Part shown: piece after piece, positions 6,387 to 13,102 of the stretch
Layout of the letters: each line of letters opens with the position of its first letter
How positions within the stretch are numbered: position 1 is the stretch's first letter
DNA from: Prolixibacteraceae bacterium
GTDB lineage: Bacteria > Bacteroidota > Bacteroidia > Bacteroidales > Prolixibacteraceae
Reading direction: 5' to 3'
Length of the DNA: 17,573 nucleotides
Assembly: GCA_014380255.1 (NCBI GenBank)
Contig: JACMKG010000168.1
Location: forward strand, 1 to 17,573
Translations under genes and position numbers: made by a program
Notes under the pieces: model-generated
Seen by the model: the letters and a program-made list of their open reading frames with translations, nothing else
What the model was told of the DNA's origin: nothing
Database searches by the model: none

Positions 6387-7361
6387 TTATTTAAAAATAG
6401 CCACTTTGCTCTCTCCGTTTGATTTAATGTAGCCTCTGAACATGCCTGAGGTGTTGAACTCCATAGCAATGTTTCCTTTGCGGTCAATACCAATCACTCC
6501 GCCAGTACCTCCTAGCTGGGTAAGTTTATTAACCTCTTCCCTGCAGGCTTTCTCGATAGAAAGGTTTTTGTATTCCATCAGGGCAGAAATATCTCTTGAA
6601 AAGCCAAGGCGGATATAATATTCGCCATGACCTGTACATGAAAAAGCCCCGGTTTGATTATTAGCATAGGTACCTGCCCCGATAATGGGAGAATCGCCAA
6701 TGCGGCCATATTTCTTGTTGGTCATGCCTCCTGTCGAGGTTCCTGCTGCAATGTTTCCATATACATCAAGGGCCACGCATCCCACCGTTCCATGCTTATC
6801 GTTAGGGATAGCTTCCCGCTCTTTTTTGAGCAGCTCCTGCAATGACTTATATCTTTTCTCGGTATGAAAATAACTGTTCTCTACCGGCTCAAAACCCTGT
6901 TCTTTGGCAAACTGGGAAGCTCCCACACCGGTAAGCATCACATGTTCCGATTTCTCCATTACTCTTCGGGCCACGCTAATCGGATTTTTAATATCCCTTA
7001 CCCCGGCAATGGCGCCTGCCATCAGCGTATTCCCTTCCATCACCGAAGCATCAAGCTCTACCAGTCCTTCATGAGTAAATACAGCCCCTCTGCCGGCATT
7101 AAATAACGGTGAATCTTCAAGTATGATAATCGTTTTTTCAATGGCATCCATGCAGGACCCACCATTGGCGAGCACAGAATCTCCCACATACAAGGCTTTA
7201 TTGAGCACTGTCAAATATTCCTGCTGCATCCCGGGAGTCATCGTCTTTTGATCCATTACCCCCGCCCCACCATGGATGGCCAATGCATAATTTCTCGCTG
7301 ACTGGGCCTGAATACCCATAACTATCAGAATCATTACCAAAAATAAAACCAGCTGTTTCAT
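6387..7361 (-). CDS. Exported isoaspartyl peptidase / plant-type L-asparaginase
   Basis: This Ntn-hydrolase is 324 residues from the ATG at 7361. The open frame extends five codons further to a TTG, but the ATG start gives a clean signal peptide (MKQLVLFLVMILIVMGIQAQ). Family marks are LAIHGGAG (~27-34), the LFNAGRGAVFTHEG block (~86-99) with ELDASVMEG (~102-110), and HGTVGCVALD where Thr192 should become the N-terminal nucleophile after self-cleavage. GRIGDSPIIGAGTYA (~219-233) and TGHGE (~243-247) line the active site. The enzyme hydrolyses beta-aspartyl dipeptides and asparagine. The signal peptide places it in the periplasm or outside, suggesting peptide scavenging rather than intracellular repair. 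It is transcribed alone. Confidence 0.93.
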   Translation of the reverse strand: MKQLVLFLVMILIVMGIQAQSARNYALAIHGGAGVMDQKTMTPGMQQEYLTVLNKALYVGDSVLANGGSCMDAIEKTIIILEDSPLFNAGRGAVFTHEGLVELDASVMEGNTLMAGAIAGVRDIKNPISVARRVMEKSEHVMLTGVGASQFAKEQGFEPVENSYFHTEKRYKSLQELLKKEREAIPNDKHGTVGCVALDVYGNIAAGTSTGGMTNKKYGRIGDSPIIGAGTYANNQTGAFSCTGHGEYYIRLGFSRDISALMEYKNLSIEKACREEVNKLTQLGGTGGVIGIDRKGNIAMEFNTSGMFRGYIKSNGESKVAIFK

Positions 7362-7415
7362 ATTTATGTTTCTCAATTAAACATTCCTTTTTAAATATAT
7401 AAACCCCAAAAAAAT

Positions 7416-7423
7416 CAAATATA
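7416..7423 (-). promoter_or_regulatory. -7 promoter element for the asparaginase gene
   Basis: On the minus strand TATATTTG is an exact TAnnTTTG match, 54 bp before the chosen ATG at 7361. No TTG is present at the usual -33 spacing. Confidence 0.5.
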
Positions 7424-7547
7424 TTGGCCTGAATAGTTTAAGAGTCGTGAAGTTTTGTTTATTTTATAGATGAAAACTTAAAACAATACTTTGGCTCGCT
7501 TGTTAAAAAAAACAAGAACAGCTAAGATAATCATCATTAACCACACT

Positions 7548-8420
7548 ATGACTCACTATTCTATTAAAGACCTTGAATATCTGTCAGGTATTAAAGCTCA
7601 TACTATCCGCATATGGGAAAAACGCTATCAGTTACTAGATCCTGAAAGATCGAATACAAATATCAGGTTTTATTCCAATGAAGATGTACGAAGAATACTA
7701 AATGTAGCAATGTTGGTGAAGAATGGCTATAAAATCTCGAATGTGGCATCCTTTGATGATGCTAAGCTTCAATCCGAAGTATTACGCCAAAACAAGAATT
7801 TACTGGATCCGGAGAAAAACATTGATCGCCTTATTCTGCATACCATCAACATGGACCTGCTGGAATTTGAACAATTGCTAAGGAGCATTATTGATGAAAA
7901 CGGCTTTACCAAGACTATTCAAAATATTATCTTTCCCTTTTTCGAACGCATTGGGATCTTATGGCAGGCCGGCTCTATCTTTGTCACCCACGAACATTTT
8001 GTATCCAATATAATCAGAAATCACCTGATTGTTGAAACATCCAAATTCAACAATCAAACTTCACAAAAGACAATGCTATTTTTCCTGCGGGAAGATGAAA
8101 TGCACGAACTGGGATTGCTGTTTTTCAACTACCTGGCTGCGGCGAATGGCTTCAAATGCATTTACCTGGGGCAAAATGTTCCTTTTAACGATTTAGCGTA
8201 TCTGCTGAAAAACAATACCTATGAATTTATCTGCACCTCGTTTATACATGCCATAGAAAAGTCTGCGCTGGAACAATACCTGGCAAACCTTTCCAAAGCT
8301 TTCAATAAAAACAAGATAATGATTTCAGGCCGGCAAGTGGCCATTCATAAGCCGAACCTGCCATCCAATGTGGTAGTTGTTAAAAGCAGCACCGATTTCC
8401 TAAAGAAGATTACCCGTTAG
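7548..8420 (+). CDS. MerR-family regulator with cobalamin-binding domain (CarH/LitR-like)
   Basis: From the ATG at 7548 the protein has 290 residues; a TTG extension of 19 codons to 7491 adds nothing conserved. Residues 3-70 are the MerR winged helix (YSIKDLEYLSGIKAHTIRIW, then the RFYSNEDVRRI wing and helix). Residues ~90-165 fit the helical B12-binding 'cap', with Trp139 followed by nine residues and then Glu149-His150. This W-x9-EH motif contacts the upper face of adenosylcobalamin in CarH. Residues ~173-288 are the Rossmann-like B12 domain with E-M-H-E-L-G (184-189), so His186 could be the lower ligand, then YLGQNVPFNDL. CarH/LitR relatives repress carotenoid or photolyase genes in the dark and release DNA on illumination. 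No such target gene is in the window. It is convergent with trhA. Confidence 0.9.
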   Translation: MTHYSIKDLEYLSGIKAHTIRIWEKRYQLLDPERSNTNIRFYSNEDVRRILNVAMLVKNGYKISNVASFDDAKLQSEVLRQNKNLLDPEKNIDRLILHTINMDLLEFEQLLRSIIDENGFTKTIQNIIFPFFERIGILWQAGSIFVTHEHFVSNIIRNHLIVETSKFNNQTSQKTMLFFLREDEMHELGLLFFNYLAAANGFKCIYLGQNVPFNDLAYLLKNNTYEFICTSFIHAIEKSALEQYLANLSKAFNKNKIMISGRQVAIHKPNLPSNVVVVKSSTDFLKKITR

Positions 8421-8471
8421 AAATTTCCTAAATGATCTATTGACCGAATGCTGTGACAGTTGTCCTCTGCC

Positions 8472-9125
8472 TTATTCCACGCTGTAATAGATCGCGAAGA
8501 AGTGCAGAATACTTCCTGCCAGTACAAACAGATGCCATATACCATGACCATAAGGAAGTTTACGCCACATGTAGAATATCACGCCAATTGAATAGGCAAG
8601 GCCTCCAAGTACCAGGTAAGTGATGCTTACTGAAGGCAGATTCTGGATGATTAGATTCCCTGCAAGCACAAAAAGCCAGCCCATCAAAAGGTAAACGGCT
8701 ACCATTAAGCGGCGGAAGCGATAAGGATAAATGGAACGAATAATGCCTCCTGTTAAGGCGATTGACCATACAATGGCAAAGAGAGTCCATCCCCACACGC
8801 CCTGTATGTTAATGAGCAAAATAGGGGTATAGGTGCCCGCGATGAGCAGAAAGATGGATACATGATCGAAGCGTGCGAACAGGTCTTTGAGATGGGGCTT
8901 CGAGAAACTGTGATAGAGAGTTGATGAGAGATATAACAGAACCAGTGATCCTCCATAAATCGAAAAGCTTACCAGGTGCAGCACGTCATCCTGATTACCG
9001 GCTACCATTATCAAAACTACAAGAGCAACAATACTGAGCAATGCCCCTATTCCGTGCGTAATACTGTTTGCCATCTCTTCCCTGCTGCTCAACTGACGGA
9101 ATGTATTGGACGAATTTGAATTCAT
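8472..9125 (-). CDS. trhA: Hemolysin III / TrhA-family membrane protein
   Basis: This 217-residue protein appears to have seven transmembrane segments and the PAQR/HlyIII motifs: EEMANSITHGIGA (~16-28), STLYHSFSKP (~67-76), FDHVSIFLLIAGTYTP (~85-100), and GHGIWHLFVLAGSILHFFA near the C-terminus. The conserved Ser, Asp and three His residues form the metal site of the superfamily. Bacterial members are linked to membrane-fluidity homeostasis; hemolysis is a historical name. No signal peptide is present apart from the first membrane segment. It stands alone, tail to tail with the MerR/B12 regulator (50 bp apart). No clear promoter box was found upstream. Confidence 0.93.
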   Translation of the reverse strand: MNSNSSNTFRQLSSREEMANSITHGIGALLSIVALVVLIMVAGNQDDVLHLVSFSIYGGSLVLLYLSSTLYHSFSKPHLKDLFARFDHVSIFLLIAGTYTPILLINIQGVWGWTLFAIVWSIALTGGIIRSIYPYRFRRLMVAVYLLMGWLFVLAGNLIIQNLPSVSITYLVLGGLAYSIGVIFYMWRKLPYGHGIWHLFVLAGSILHFFAIYYSVE

Positions 9126-9221
9126 AGTATAAACTAAACGATTAATTGTATAGATAAAAAACGATTGAAAAGCCTGAAAGTTTGGTAGAGGGGAAGAAAA
9201 TTCGACAAGAAAGAGGTAAAA

Positions 9222-9335
9222 GATTTACTATTAGACAATTTACGATTTACTATTTCTGCTTTTCACTGGAAGAGTAACCATAAAGCATATAATCCTGCAA
9301 GCAAATAGTAAATAGTAAATCGTCTAATTGTAAAT
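9222..9335. repeat. Imperfect inverted repeat of ~7-bp TTTACnA units
   Basis: Left arm 9222-9259 and right arm 9301-9335 are nearly complementary over about 33 nt with roughly four mismatches. Each arm is itself a short tandem series of TTTACTA / TTTACGA units, broken by one TTAGACAA (right arm: TAAATAG, TAAATCG, TCTAATTG). The two arms are ~40 nt apart. It fills the gap between GT2 and trhA, both minus strand, just past the GT2 stop. Confidence 0.75.
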
Positions 9336-9354
9336 AAAATGTATTTTGAATTCT

Positions 9355-10308
9355 TTAATTCGTTGTTTTATCGATCAGATAAGTATTTCTTTCAGTCGAG
9401 TTACGGGTACTCAGCTCGGCGATGAAACCGGCCAAAAACAGTTGTGACCCGATGATCATGGCTGTAAGCGACAGGTAGAAATAAGGGCTATCGGTTATCC
9501 GTGGAGCGATCTCATTGTTCAATGTGTGAATGAGCTTCTGGGCACCAACGAAAATTGCAGCCACCAGACCAGCCAAGAAGGTAATAGTACCAATCACCCC
9601 GAAGAAGTGCATCGGCCGTTTACTGAACTTGGATATGAAGATAACCGACAACAAATCCAGAGGTCCACGGATAAAACGTTCAATTCCAAACTTGGTAGTA
9701 CCGTATTTGCGCTCCTGATGCTGAACAACCTTCTCCCCTATCCTCTTGAACCCTGCCCATTTGGCAAGTACTGGAATATAACGGTGCATGTCGCCATACA
9801 CTTCAATACTCTTGACCACCTGTTTACGGTAAGCTTTCAGTCCGCAATTAAAATCATGAATTTTAATCCCCGTCATCCGCCTGGCTGTCCAGTTGTAGAA
9901 TTTACTTGGAATGTTTTTTGAAAGCACCGGATCGTAACGTTTTTTCTTCCATCCGGAGACCATGTCATACTTCTCCTCGGTAATCATGCGATAAAGATCC
10001 GGTATTTCATCCGGGCTGTCCTGCAGGTCGGCATCCATGGTAATAACCACCTCTCCCTGAGCCTGGGCAAAGCCACAAAACAAGCCTGCTGATTTCCCGT
10101 AGTTACGCCTGAACTTTATTCCCTTAATAGCTGGATTCTGACTGCTCAGTTGCTCAATCAATTCCCAAGAGCCATCGGTACTGCCATCATCAACCAGGAT
10201 AACTTCATAGGTAAAGTTATGGTCGTGCATGACATGATCAATCCAGACAGTCAATTCAGGGAGCGAATCTACTTCATTATACAAGGGAACAACTACAGAA
10301 ATATCCAT
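9355..10308 (-). CDS. GT2 family glycosyltransferase with two C-terminal membrane segments
   Basis: This 317-residue protein has a GT-A catalytic domain at the N-terminus: ISVVVPLYNE (3-11), VILVDDGSTDGS (~36-47), GIKFRRNYGKSAGLFCGF (~63-80) and the metal-binding DAD in ITMDADLQDSPDE (Asp92, Asp94). A basic segment with the RKYGTTKFG motif follows (~199-207). Two hydrophobic spans lie near 235-260 and 274-299. This architecture is that of polyprenyl-phosphate sugar transferases (dolichol-phosphate mannose synthase/ArnC/GtrB type), which load a sugar from UDP- or GDP-sugar onto a lipid carrier at the inner membrane. The sugar and acceptor are not determinable from sequence by eye. It is 18 bp downstream of the DUF4199 gene and very likely co-transcribed with it. 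Confidence 0.93.
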   Translation of the reverse strand: MDISVVVPLYNEVDSLPELTVWIDHVMHDHNFTYEVILVDDGSTDGSWELIEQLSSQNPAIKGIKFRRNYGKSAGLFCGFAQAQGEVVITMDADLQDSPDEIPDLYRMITEEKYDMVSGWKKKRYDPVLSKNIPSKFYNWTARRMTGIKIHDFNCGLKAYRKQVVKSIEVYGDMHRYIPVLAKWAGFKRIGEKVVQHQERKYGTTKFGIERFIRGPLDLLSVIFISKFSKRPMHFFGVIGTITFLAGLVAAIFVGAQKLIHTLNNEIAPRITDSPYFYLSLTAMIIGSQLFLAGFIAELSTRNSTERNTYLIDKTTN

Positions 10309-10326
10309 CGGCTTCGTATCTTCTTT

Positions 10327-10878
10327 TTATTCTTCAGTTTTTACTTCTTCCATGGCCTCGTCGAAGGCATTCATATCAGGTTGCCTTTTAACGAAAATTG
10401 AAGTCACCAAAGATATAATAGTTCCAATTAATACCGAACCAAATAATGCCATAATTGCCATCCATCCGGGAGTCATCATTTTTGCGGTCATAGCCATAGA
10501 CGCTTCAATCTGTTCTTCACTCATTCCACGCTCCAACAGAGCTTCTTCCTGCATTATTTTGGCCTGTTCGATCAAACTTGGATCAATCTTGAAAATGATC
10601 AGGTTGTATAGCGTCGTGATAATGCCCACAAATAACATCACAGCCACTCCAAATCCAAGAGCCTGCCCATAGGAGACAACTCCATTAAGTTCGCGATCGC
10701 GGTAATTAATTTGGGCCATGATTATACCGATAGCCAGCAAAGGATAGGTGATCAAAGCCAATGCTTTGTTTTGGGACTGCCCCGCTACGTAAAGGATCAC
10801 GGAGAAAAGGGTAAGTACAATGCCCATGTAAAGGCCATAGAGTGCTGCTGTTTTCCAGAAGGTAGATTTTTCTTCCAT
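10327..10878 (-). CDS. DUF4199 membrane protein
   Basis: This 183-residue protein has four hydrophobic segments (~8-30, ~37-56, ~69-98, ~136-162). A charged stretch between the last two (QAKIMQEEALLERGMSEEQIEASMAMTAKMM) would form a soluble helical loop, and the tail is acidic. This matches DUF4199 proteins, which are restricted mainly to Bacteroidota and very often sit directly before a GT2 gene, as here. No biochemical role is known to me; the constant pairing suggests it helps the glycosyltransferase at the inner membrane. It is the first gene of a two-gene unit with a -7 box 25 bp upstream. Confidence 0.9.
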   Translation of the reverse strand: MEEKSTFWKTAALYGLYMGIVLTLFSVILYVAGQSQNKALALITYPLLAIGIIMAQINYRDRELNGVVSYGQALGFGVAVMLFVGIITTLYNLIIFKIDPSLIEQAKIMQEEALLERGMSEEQIEASMAMTAKMMTPGWMAIMALFGSVLIGTIISLVTSIFVKRQPDMNAFDEAMEEVKTEE

Positions 10879-10903
10879 TGTGTTTTTTTTGATTAATGAT
10901 TAA

Positions 10904-10915
10904 CAAATATATTTG
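10904..10915. promoter_or_regulatory. Palindromic -7 element (CAAATATATTTG)
   Basis: The 12-bp palindrome contains TATATTTG on both strands (minus 10904-10911, plus 10908-10915). The minus-strand copy is 26 bp before the DUF4199 ATG and is the likely promoter core for DUF4199-GT2. The plus-strand copy faces the SRP RNA, which has its own better promoter. No -33 TTG was seen for either. Confidence 0.5.
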
Positions 10916-11058
10916 ATTTTATTAACTGCACGTTTAATCTGTCGCATATTTATTGAAACAAAAAAAAAAGTTATTTTTTTTTCATGCAATAGTTCACTGA
11001 TCGCTAAACGGTTAGTTTCGGAAAGCAAAAAATAATTACACTAAGCTTAAAATTTCCC

Positions 11059-11088
11059 TTGGAGGGAACTCTATTTTTTCTACTTTTG
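11059..11088 (+). promoter_or_regulatory. Promoter of the SRP RNA gene
   Basis: TTG at 11059-11061, exactly 19 nt of spacer, then TACTTTTG at 11081-11088. Both elements match the Bacteroidota consensus, and the mature RNA's first base (11093) lies five bases after the -7 box, which is where transcription should start. Confidence 0.88.
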
Positions 11089-11092
11089 CGCC

Positions 11093-11188
11093 GGGTAAGT
11101 CCTGTACGACTAGCTCCTGTTGAATCCCCCCAGGGTCGGAAGGCAGCAAGGGTAAACGGTTGAGCGGTGCGATGCAGGTAGCTTACCC
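11093..11188 (+). ncRNA. ffs: Small signal recognition particle RNA (4.5S type)
   Basis: The ~96-nt RNA begins GGGTAAG and ends CTTACCC, closing a long hairpin. The apical part carries the conserved SRP domain IV core: GGTCGGAAGGCAGCAAGGG, with the GGAA tetraloop and the A-rich asymmetric bulge that bind Ffh. It directs ribosomes making membrane and secreted proteins to the translocon. It lacks an Alu domain, as expected for Gram-negative bacteria. A run of six T residues (11191-11196) follows, and the first base of tRNA-Thr is the next nucleotide. Confidence 0.95.
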
Positions 11189-11196
11189 ACTTTTTT

Positions 11197-11270
11197 GCCG
11201 AATTAGCTCAGTTGGCCAGAGCACGTGATTTGTAATCTCGGGGTCCACAGTTCGAATCTGTGATTCGGCT
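11197..11270 (+). tRNA. tRNA-Thr (anticodon TGT)
   Basis: The acceptor stem GCCGAAT (11197-11203) pairs with ATTCGGC (11263-11269), with discriminator T at 11270. The D-arm (GCTC/GAGC) and the T-arm (CACAG TTCGAAT CTGTG) are perfect. The anticodon loop TTTGTAA gives TGT at 11231-11233. The anticodon stem CGTGA/TCTCG has a T-T mismatch at the middle pair. CCA is not encoded. No promoter is visible between the SRP RNA and this gene. Confidence 0.95.
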
Positions 11271-11340
11271 CATTGAAAAGTTTGCAGTGTTCAGGTTACA
11301 GTTTACAACTGAAGACTGAAAAGTTCTAAAAAGATTGATT

Positions 11341-11426
11341 GGGGAGATACCAAAGTGGCCAACTGGGTCTGACTGTAACTCAGATGACGTACGTCTTCGT
11401 AGGTTCGAATCCTGCTCTCCCCACCA
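11341..11426 (+). tRNA. tRNA-Tyr (anticodon GTA), CCA encoded
   Basis: This is a class II tRNA with a long variable arm. GGGGAGA (11341-11347) pairs with TCTCCCC (11416-11422), discriminator A, then an encoded CCA at 11424-11426. The anticodon stem TCTGA/TCAGA closes the loop CTGTAAC with GTA at 11375-11377. The T-arm GTAGG/CCTGC contains one G-T pair. The 70 bp before it contain only AG/CT-rich spacer. Confidence 0.95.
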
Positions 11427-11512
11427 AAAACAAAGGCAAAAGGAAAAAGGCTAAAGTGAGAAGGTTACGCGTTAAACTTTTGACTTGTTAACTTTTGATT
11501 TTTGACTTGAAC

Positions 11513-11585
11513 GCGGGAGTAGCTCAGTCGATAGAGCATTAGCCTTCCAAGCTAAGGGTCGCGAGTTTGAATCTCGTCTCCCGCT
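11513..11585 (+). tRNA. tRNA-Gly (anticodon TCC)
   Basis: GCGGGAG (11513-11519) pairs with CTCCCGC (11578-11584), with discriminator T at 11585; CCA is not encoded. The anticodon arm TTAGC/GCTAA closes the loop CTTCCAA, giving TCC. The spacer before it (11465-11512) contains loosely repeated TTTTGACTTG words. Confidence 0.95.
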
Positions 11586-11588
11586 CAT

Positions 11589-11626
11589 AAAAGCCGGCAT
11601 CTTACCTAGTAGGATGTCGGCTTTTT
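11589..11626 (+). terminator. Terminator after the tRNA cluster
   Basis: AAAAGCCGGCATC (11589-11601) pairs with GATGTCGGCTTTT (11613-11625), with one G-T pair, and five T residues run at 11622-11626. It lies immediately after tRNA-Gly and probably ends the SRP RNA-tRNA transcription unit. Confidence 0.88.
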
Positions 11627-12115
11627 GTTTGGGCAAAAAAGTATGGATCAAGCGGAATTGTTGTGGAGGCAAAGGCATAGGCTGGGGGATGGAAAAGTGA
11701 TCAGTGGTCTGTGTACAAACATCTAATTCATCAATGCTTTACAACAAGCAGGGGTACTATCCTTGAATCCATAAGTCTATCAGTCCGTCAAATTTGTATT
11801 CCCTCCACAGGTTTTCCGCTTGATCCAGGATTATCCCACATAAGTGTCATCGCTAAAGCGGCTTTTTGTGCCCTGGCATGGCATTCTACCATACTATGAC
11901 CGCTAACGCGGTTATCCAGGTGCGCTGCACTGTCAATATGGTAGCACAAGGCTGATATGATGGCTTTTAAAAGGTGCATAGCACTGGCAGTATGGTAAAA
12001 ATTGTTGCTGTAAAGCAGATTAATTAATTGATAAGGGTATCAGTTACAGATGGATTAGTTTAGCTGCCAGACTTCACATAGCTATATACTTTAACCCTTT
12101 CTAACGGGGTTTCTA
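11627..12115. other. Non-coding stretch, no gene recognised
   Basis: Short open frames occur on both strands but none shows a family, a good start site or sensible composition. Two imperfect direct copies of a ~25-bp word (GGTGC…GCACTG…TATGGTA) begin at 11919 and 11973, and an inverted TACCATA lies at 11888-11894. Small GC hairpins (CCGCTAACGCGG near 11900) also occur. It may be the remains of a decayed element. Confidence 0.5.
11919..11997. repeat. Two imperfect ~25-bp direct repeats
   Basis: GGTGC-nnn-GCACTG-n-CA-n-TATGGTA occurs at 11919-11943 and again at 11973-11997, offset by 54 bp, with about five differences. The function is unknown. Confidence 0.6.
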
Positions 12116-12304
12116 TTTTATCCTTGTTTTATTCTTATTTTACCATTGTTTTATATAATTCGAATATAATACAAATATAATTCGAATATAACTCGAATAT
12201 AATAGGTATACGCTCGAATTATATACGTATTATATTCGAATTATATACGTATTAATATAAATAATGGTAAAATAAGAATAAAACAAGGATATGACAAGAA
12301 TAAG
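12116..12304. repeat. Long dyad built of 11-bp units (TCGAATATAAT / TTTTATnnTTn)
   Basis: The outer arms 12119-12147 and 12263-12291 are perfectly complementary over 29 bp. The inner arms 12152-12172 and 12227-12247 are perfectly complementary over 21 bp. A third pair, 12175-12185 and 12214-12224, adds 11 bp. Almost the whole stretch can be cut into 11-bp units: TTTTAT-type units from 12116, TCGAATATAA-type units from 12160, their complements from 12214, and ATAAGAATAAA-type units from 12261 to 12304. TCGAA cores fall at spacings of 22, 11, 21 and 22 bp. It lies between the tRNA cluster and ychJ. No T-run or gene is associated. Confidence 0.85.
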
Positions 12305-12438
12305 GTATCAGAAACGTTTGAATAGTGATTGTGCATGAGGGAATGGGCTGTTTAGTATTTGATCGGGTGAAAAATAACAACATCGTCATTGTGGTTTTAA
12401 CCCTTATATTTGAAACGGCAAATGGTTGGTTGGATACA

Positions 12439-12468
12439 TTGTTCATCAATAAGCCTATAATAAGTTTG
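12439..12468 (+). promoter_or_regulatory. Promoter of ychJ
   Basis: TTG at 12439-12441, exactly 19 nt, then TAAGTTTG at 12461-12468 (exact TAnnTTTG). It leaves a ~40-nt leader before the ATG at 12512. The strength of this match argues that ychJ is transcribed on its own. Confidence 0.75.
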
Positions 12469-12511
12469 AAGACAGCAAAATTTTCAATGGTAAACGAGAA
12501 GAAGTAAATCG

Positions 12512-12907
12512 ATGCAAAAATTCTGCCCCTGTGGCTCTGCCCTGCCCTATAATGAGTGCTGCGAACCGATTATCAACGGCAAGCGGGATGCTGCAACCTG
12601 CGAGGAACTGATGCGCTCGCGTTACGTGGCCTTTACGATGGCTGACGTCGATTATTTGCTACGGAGTCACCATTCCTCAACCCGACCGGTAAAAGATCGT
12701 AAACAGATCAAAAAGTGGGCAGAATCGGTGCAGTGGATGGGGCTGACCATTCTTTCAACTAAAGATGGAAGCGTCAATGATGATACGGGTTACGTGGAGT
12801 TTCGCGCATTATACCTTGAAGATGGGCAGATGCAGCAGATCCATGAAAATTCGCTCTTCAAACGCGAAAACAACCGGTGGTTTTACGTGTCAGGCGTTCA
12901 CTTCTAA
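12512..12907 (+). CDS. ychJ: YchJ-family protein with SEC-C zinc motif
   Basis: This 131-residue protein starts with the SEC-C motif FCPCGSALPYNECCEP (Cys5, Cys7, Cys16, Cys17), the same zinc-binding motif as the SecA C-terminus. A compact NTF2-like domain follows, with the family marks EELMRSRYVAF (~31-41), DYLLRSHH (~47-54) and FKRENNRWFYVSGV (~115-128). It matches the UPF0225/YchJ family, which is widespread, small and cytosolic, with no firmly established function. GAGAAGAAG before the ATG is the likely ribosome site. No neighbour on the same strand follows it. Confidence 0.93.
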   Translation: MQKFCPCGSALPYNECCEPIINGKRDAATCEELMRSRYVAFTMADVDYLLRSHHSSTRPVKDRKQIKKWAESVQWMGLTILSTKDGSVNDDTGYVEFRALYLEDGQMQQIHENSLFKRENNRWFYVSGVHF

Positions 12908-13005
12908 TAAACGTAACAAGTACATAACAAAGTAGACAAGCATCCAGCTTTTCAAGCCTTAGGTCAAATACACGAAATCATTTTCTGGTTGGCCATTTAG
13001 CTGTT

Positions 13006-13102
13006 CCGTCCGAAACATCGGCCTTACCCTGTTCAGCACCTTTCTCGGACGGCAGTCAGGCCCCTAGGTTGATTTTCTATTGACAGAAAACTCCTGCGGA
13101 GT
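13006..13102 (+). repeat. Two-hairpin intergenic element, copy A
   Basis: Hairpin 1 pairs CCGTCCGA (13006-13013) with TCGGACGG (13045-13052) across a 31-nt loop. A 21-nt linker leads to TTTCTATTGACAG (13074-13086), then hairpin 2, ACTCC-TGC-GGAGT (13090-13102). The same plan is found in copy B at 16230-16327, with base changes on both sides of the stems. It lies in the ychJ/DUF4965 intergenic region. Confidence 0.8.

Noticed and set aside
7491..7547. 19-codon N-terminal extension of the MerR regulator from a TTG
   Set aside because: The MerR helix-turn-helix begins at the ATG at 7548, and the extension is basic, AT-driven sequence outside the family's usual length.
11472..11678. Minus-strand open frame reading GRRDSNSRPLAWKANALSTELL
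   Set aside because: It is antisense to tRNA-Gly; this peptide string is a well-known false product of tRNA complement sequence.
11711..11979. Short open frames on both strands in the spacer after the tRNA cluster
   Set aside because: No recognisable domain, no promoter or ribosome site, and they run through the imperfect repeats.
12116..12304. CRISPR array
   Set aside because: Units are 11 bp with no unique spacers between them, and the array is mirrored; no cas genes are present.
12325..12507. 60-residue plus-strand open frame before ychJ
   Set aside because: It overlaps the ychJ promoter (12439-12468) and has no family resemblance.
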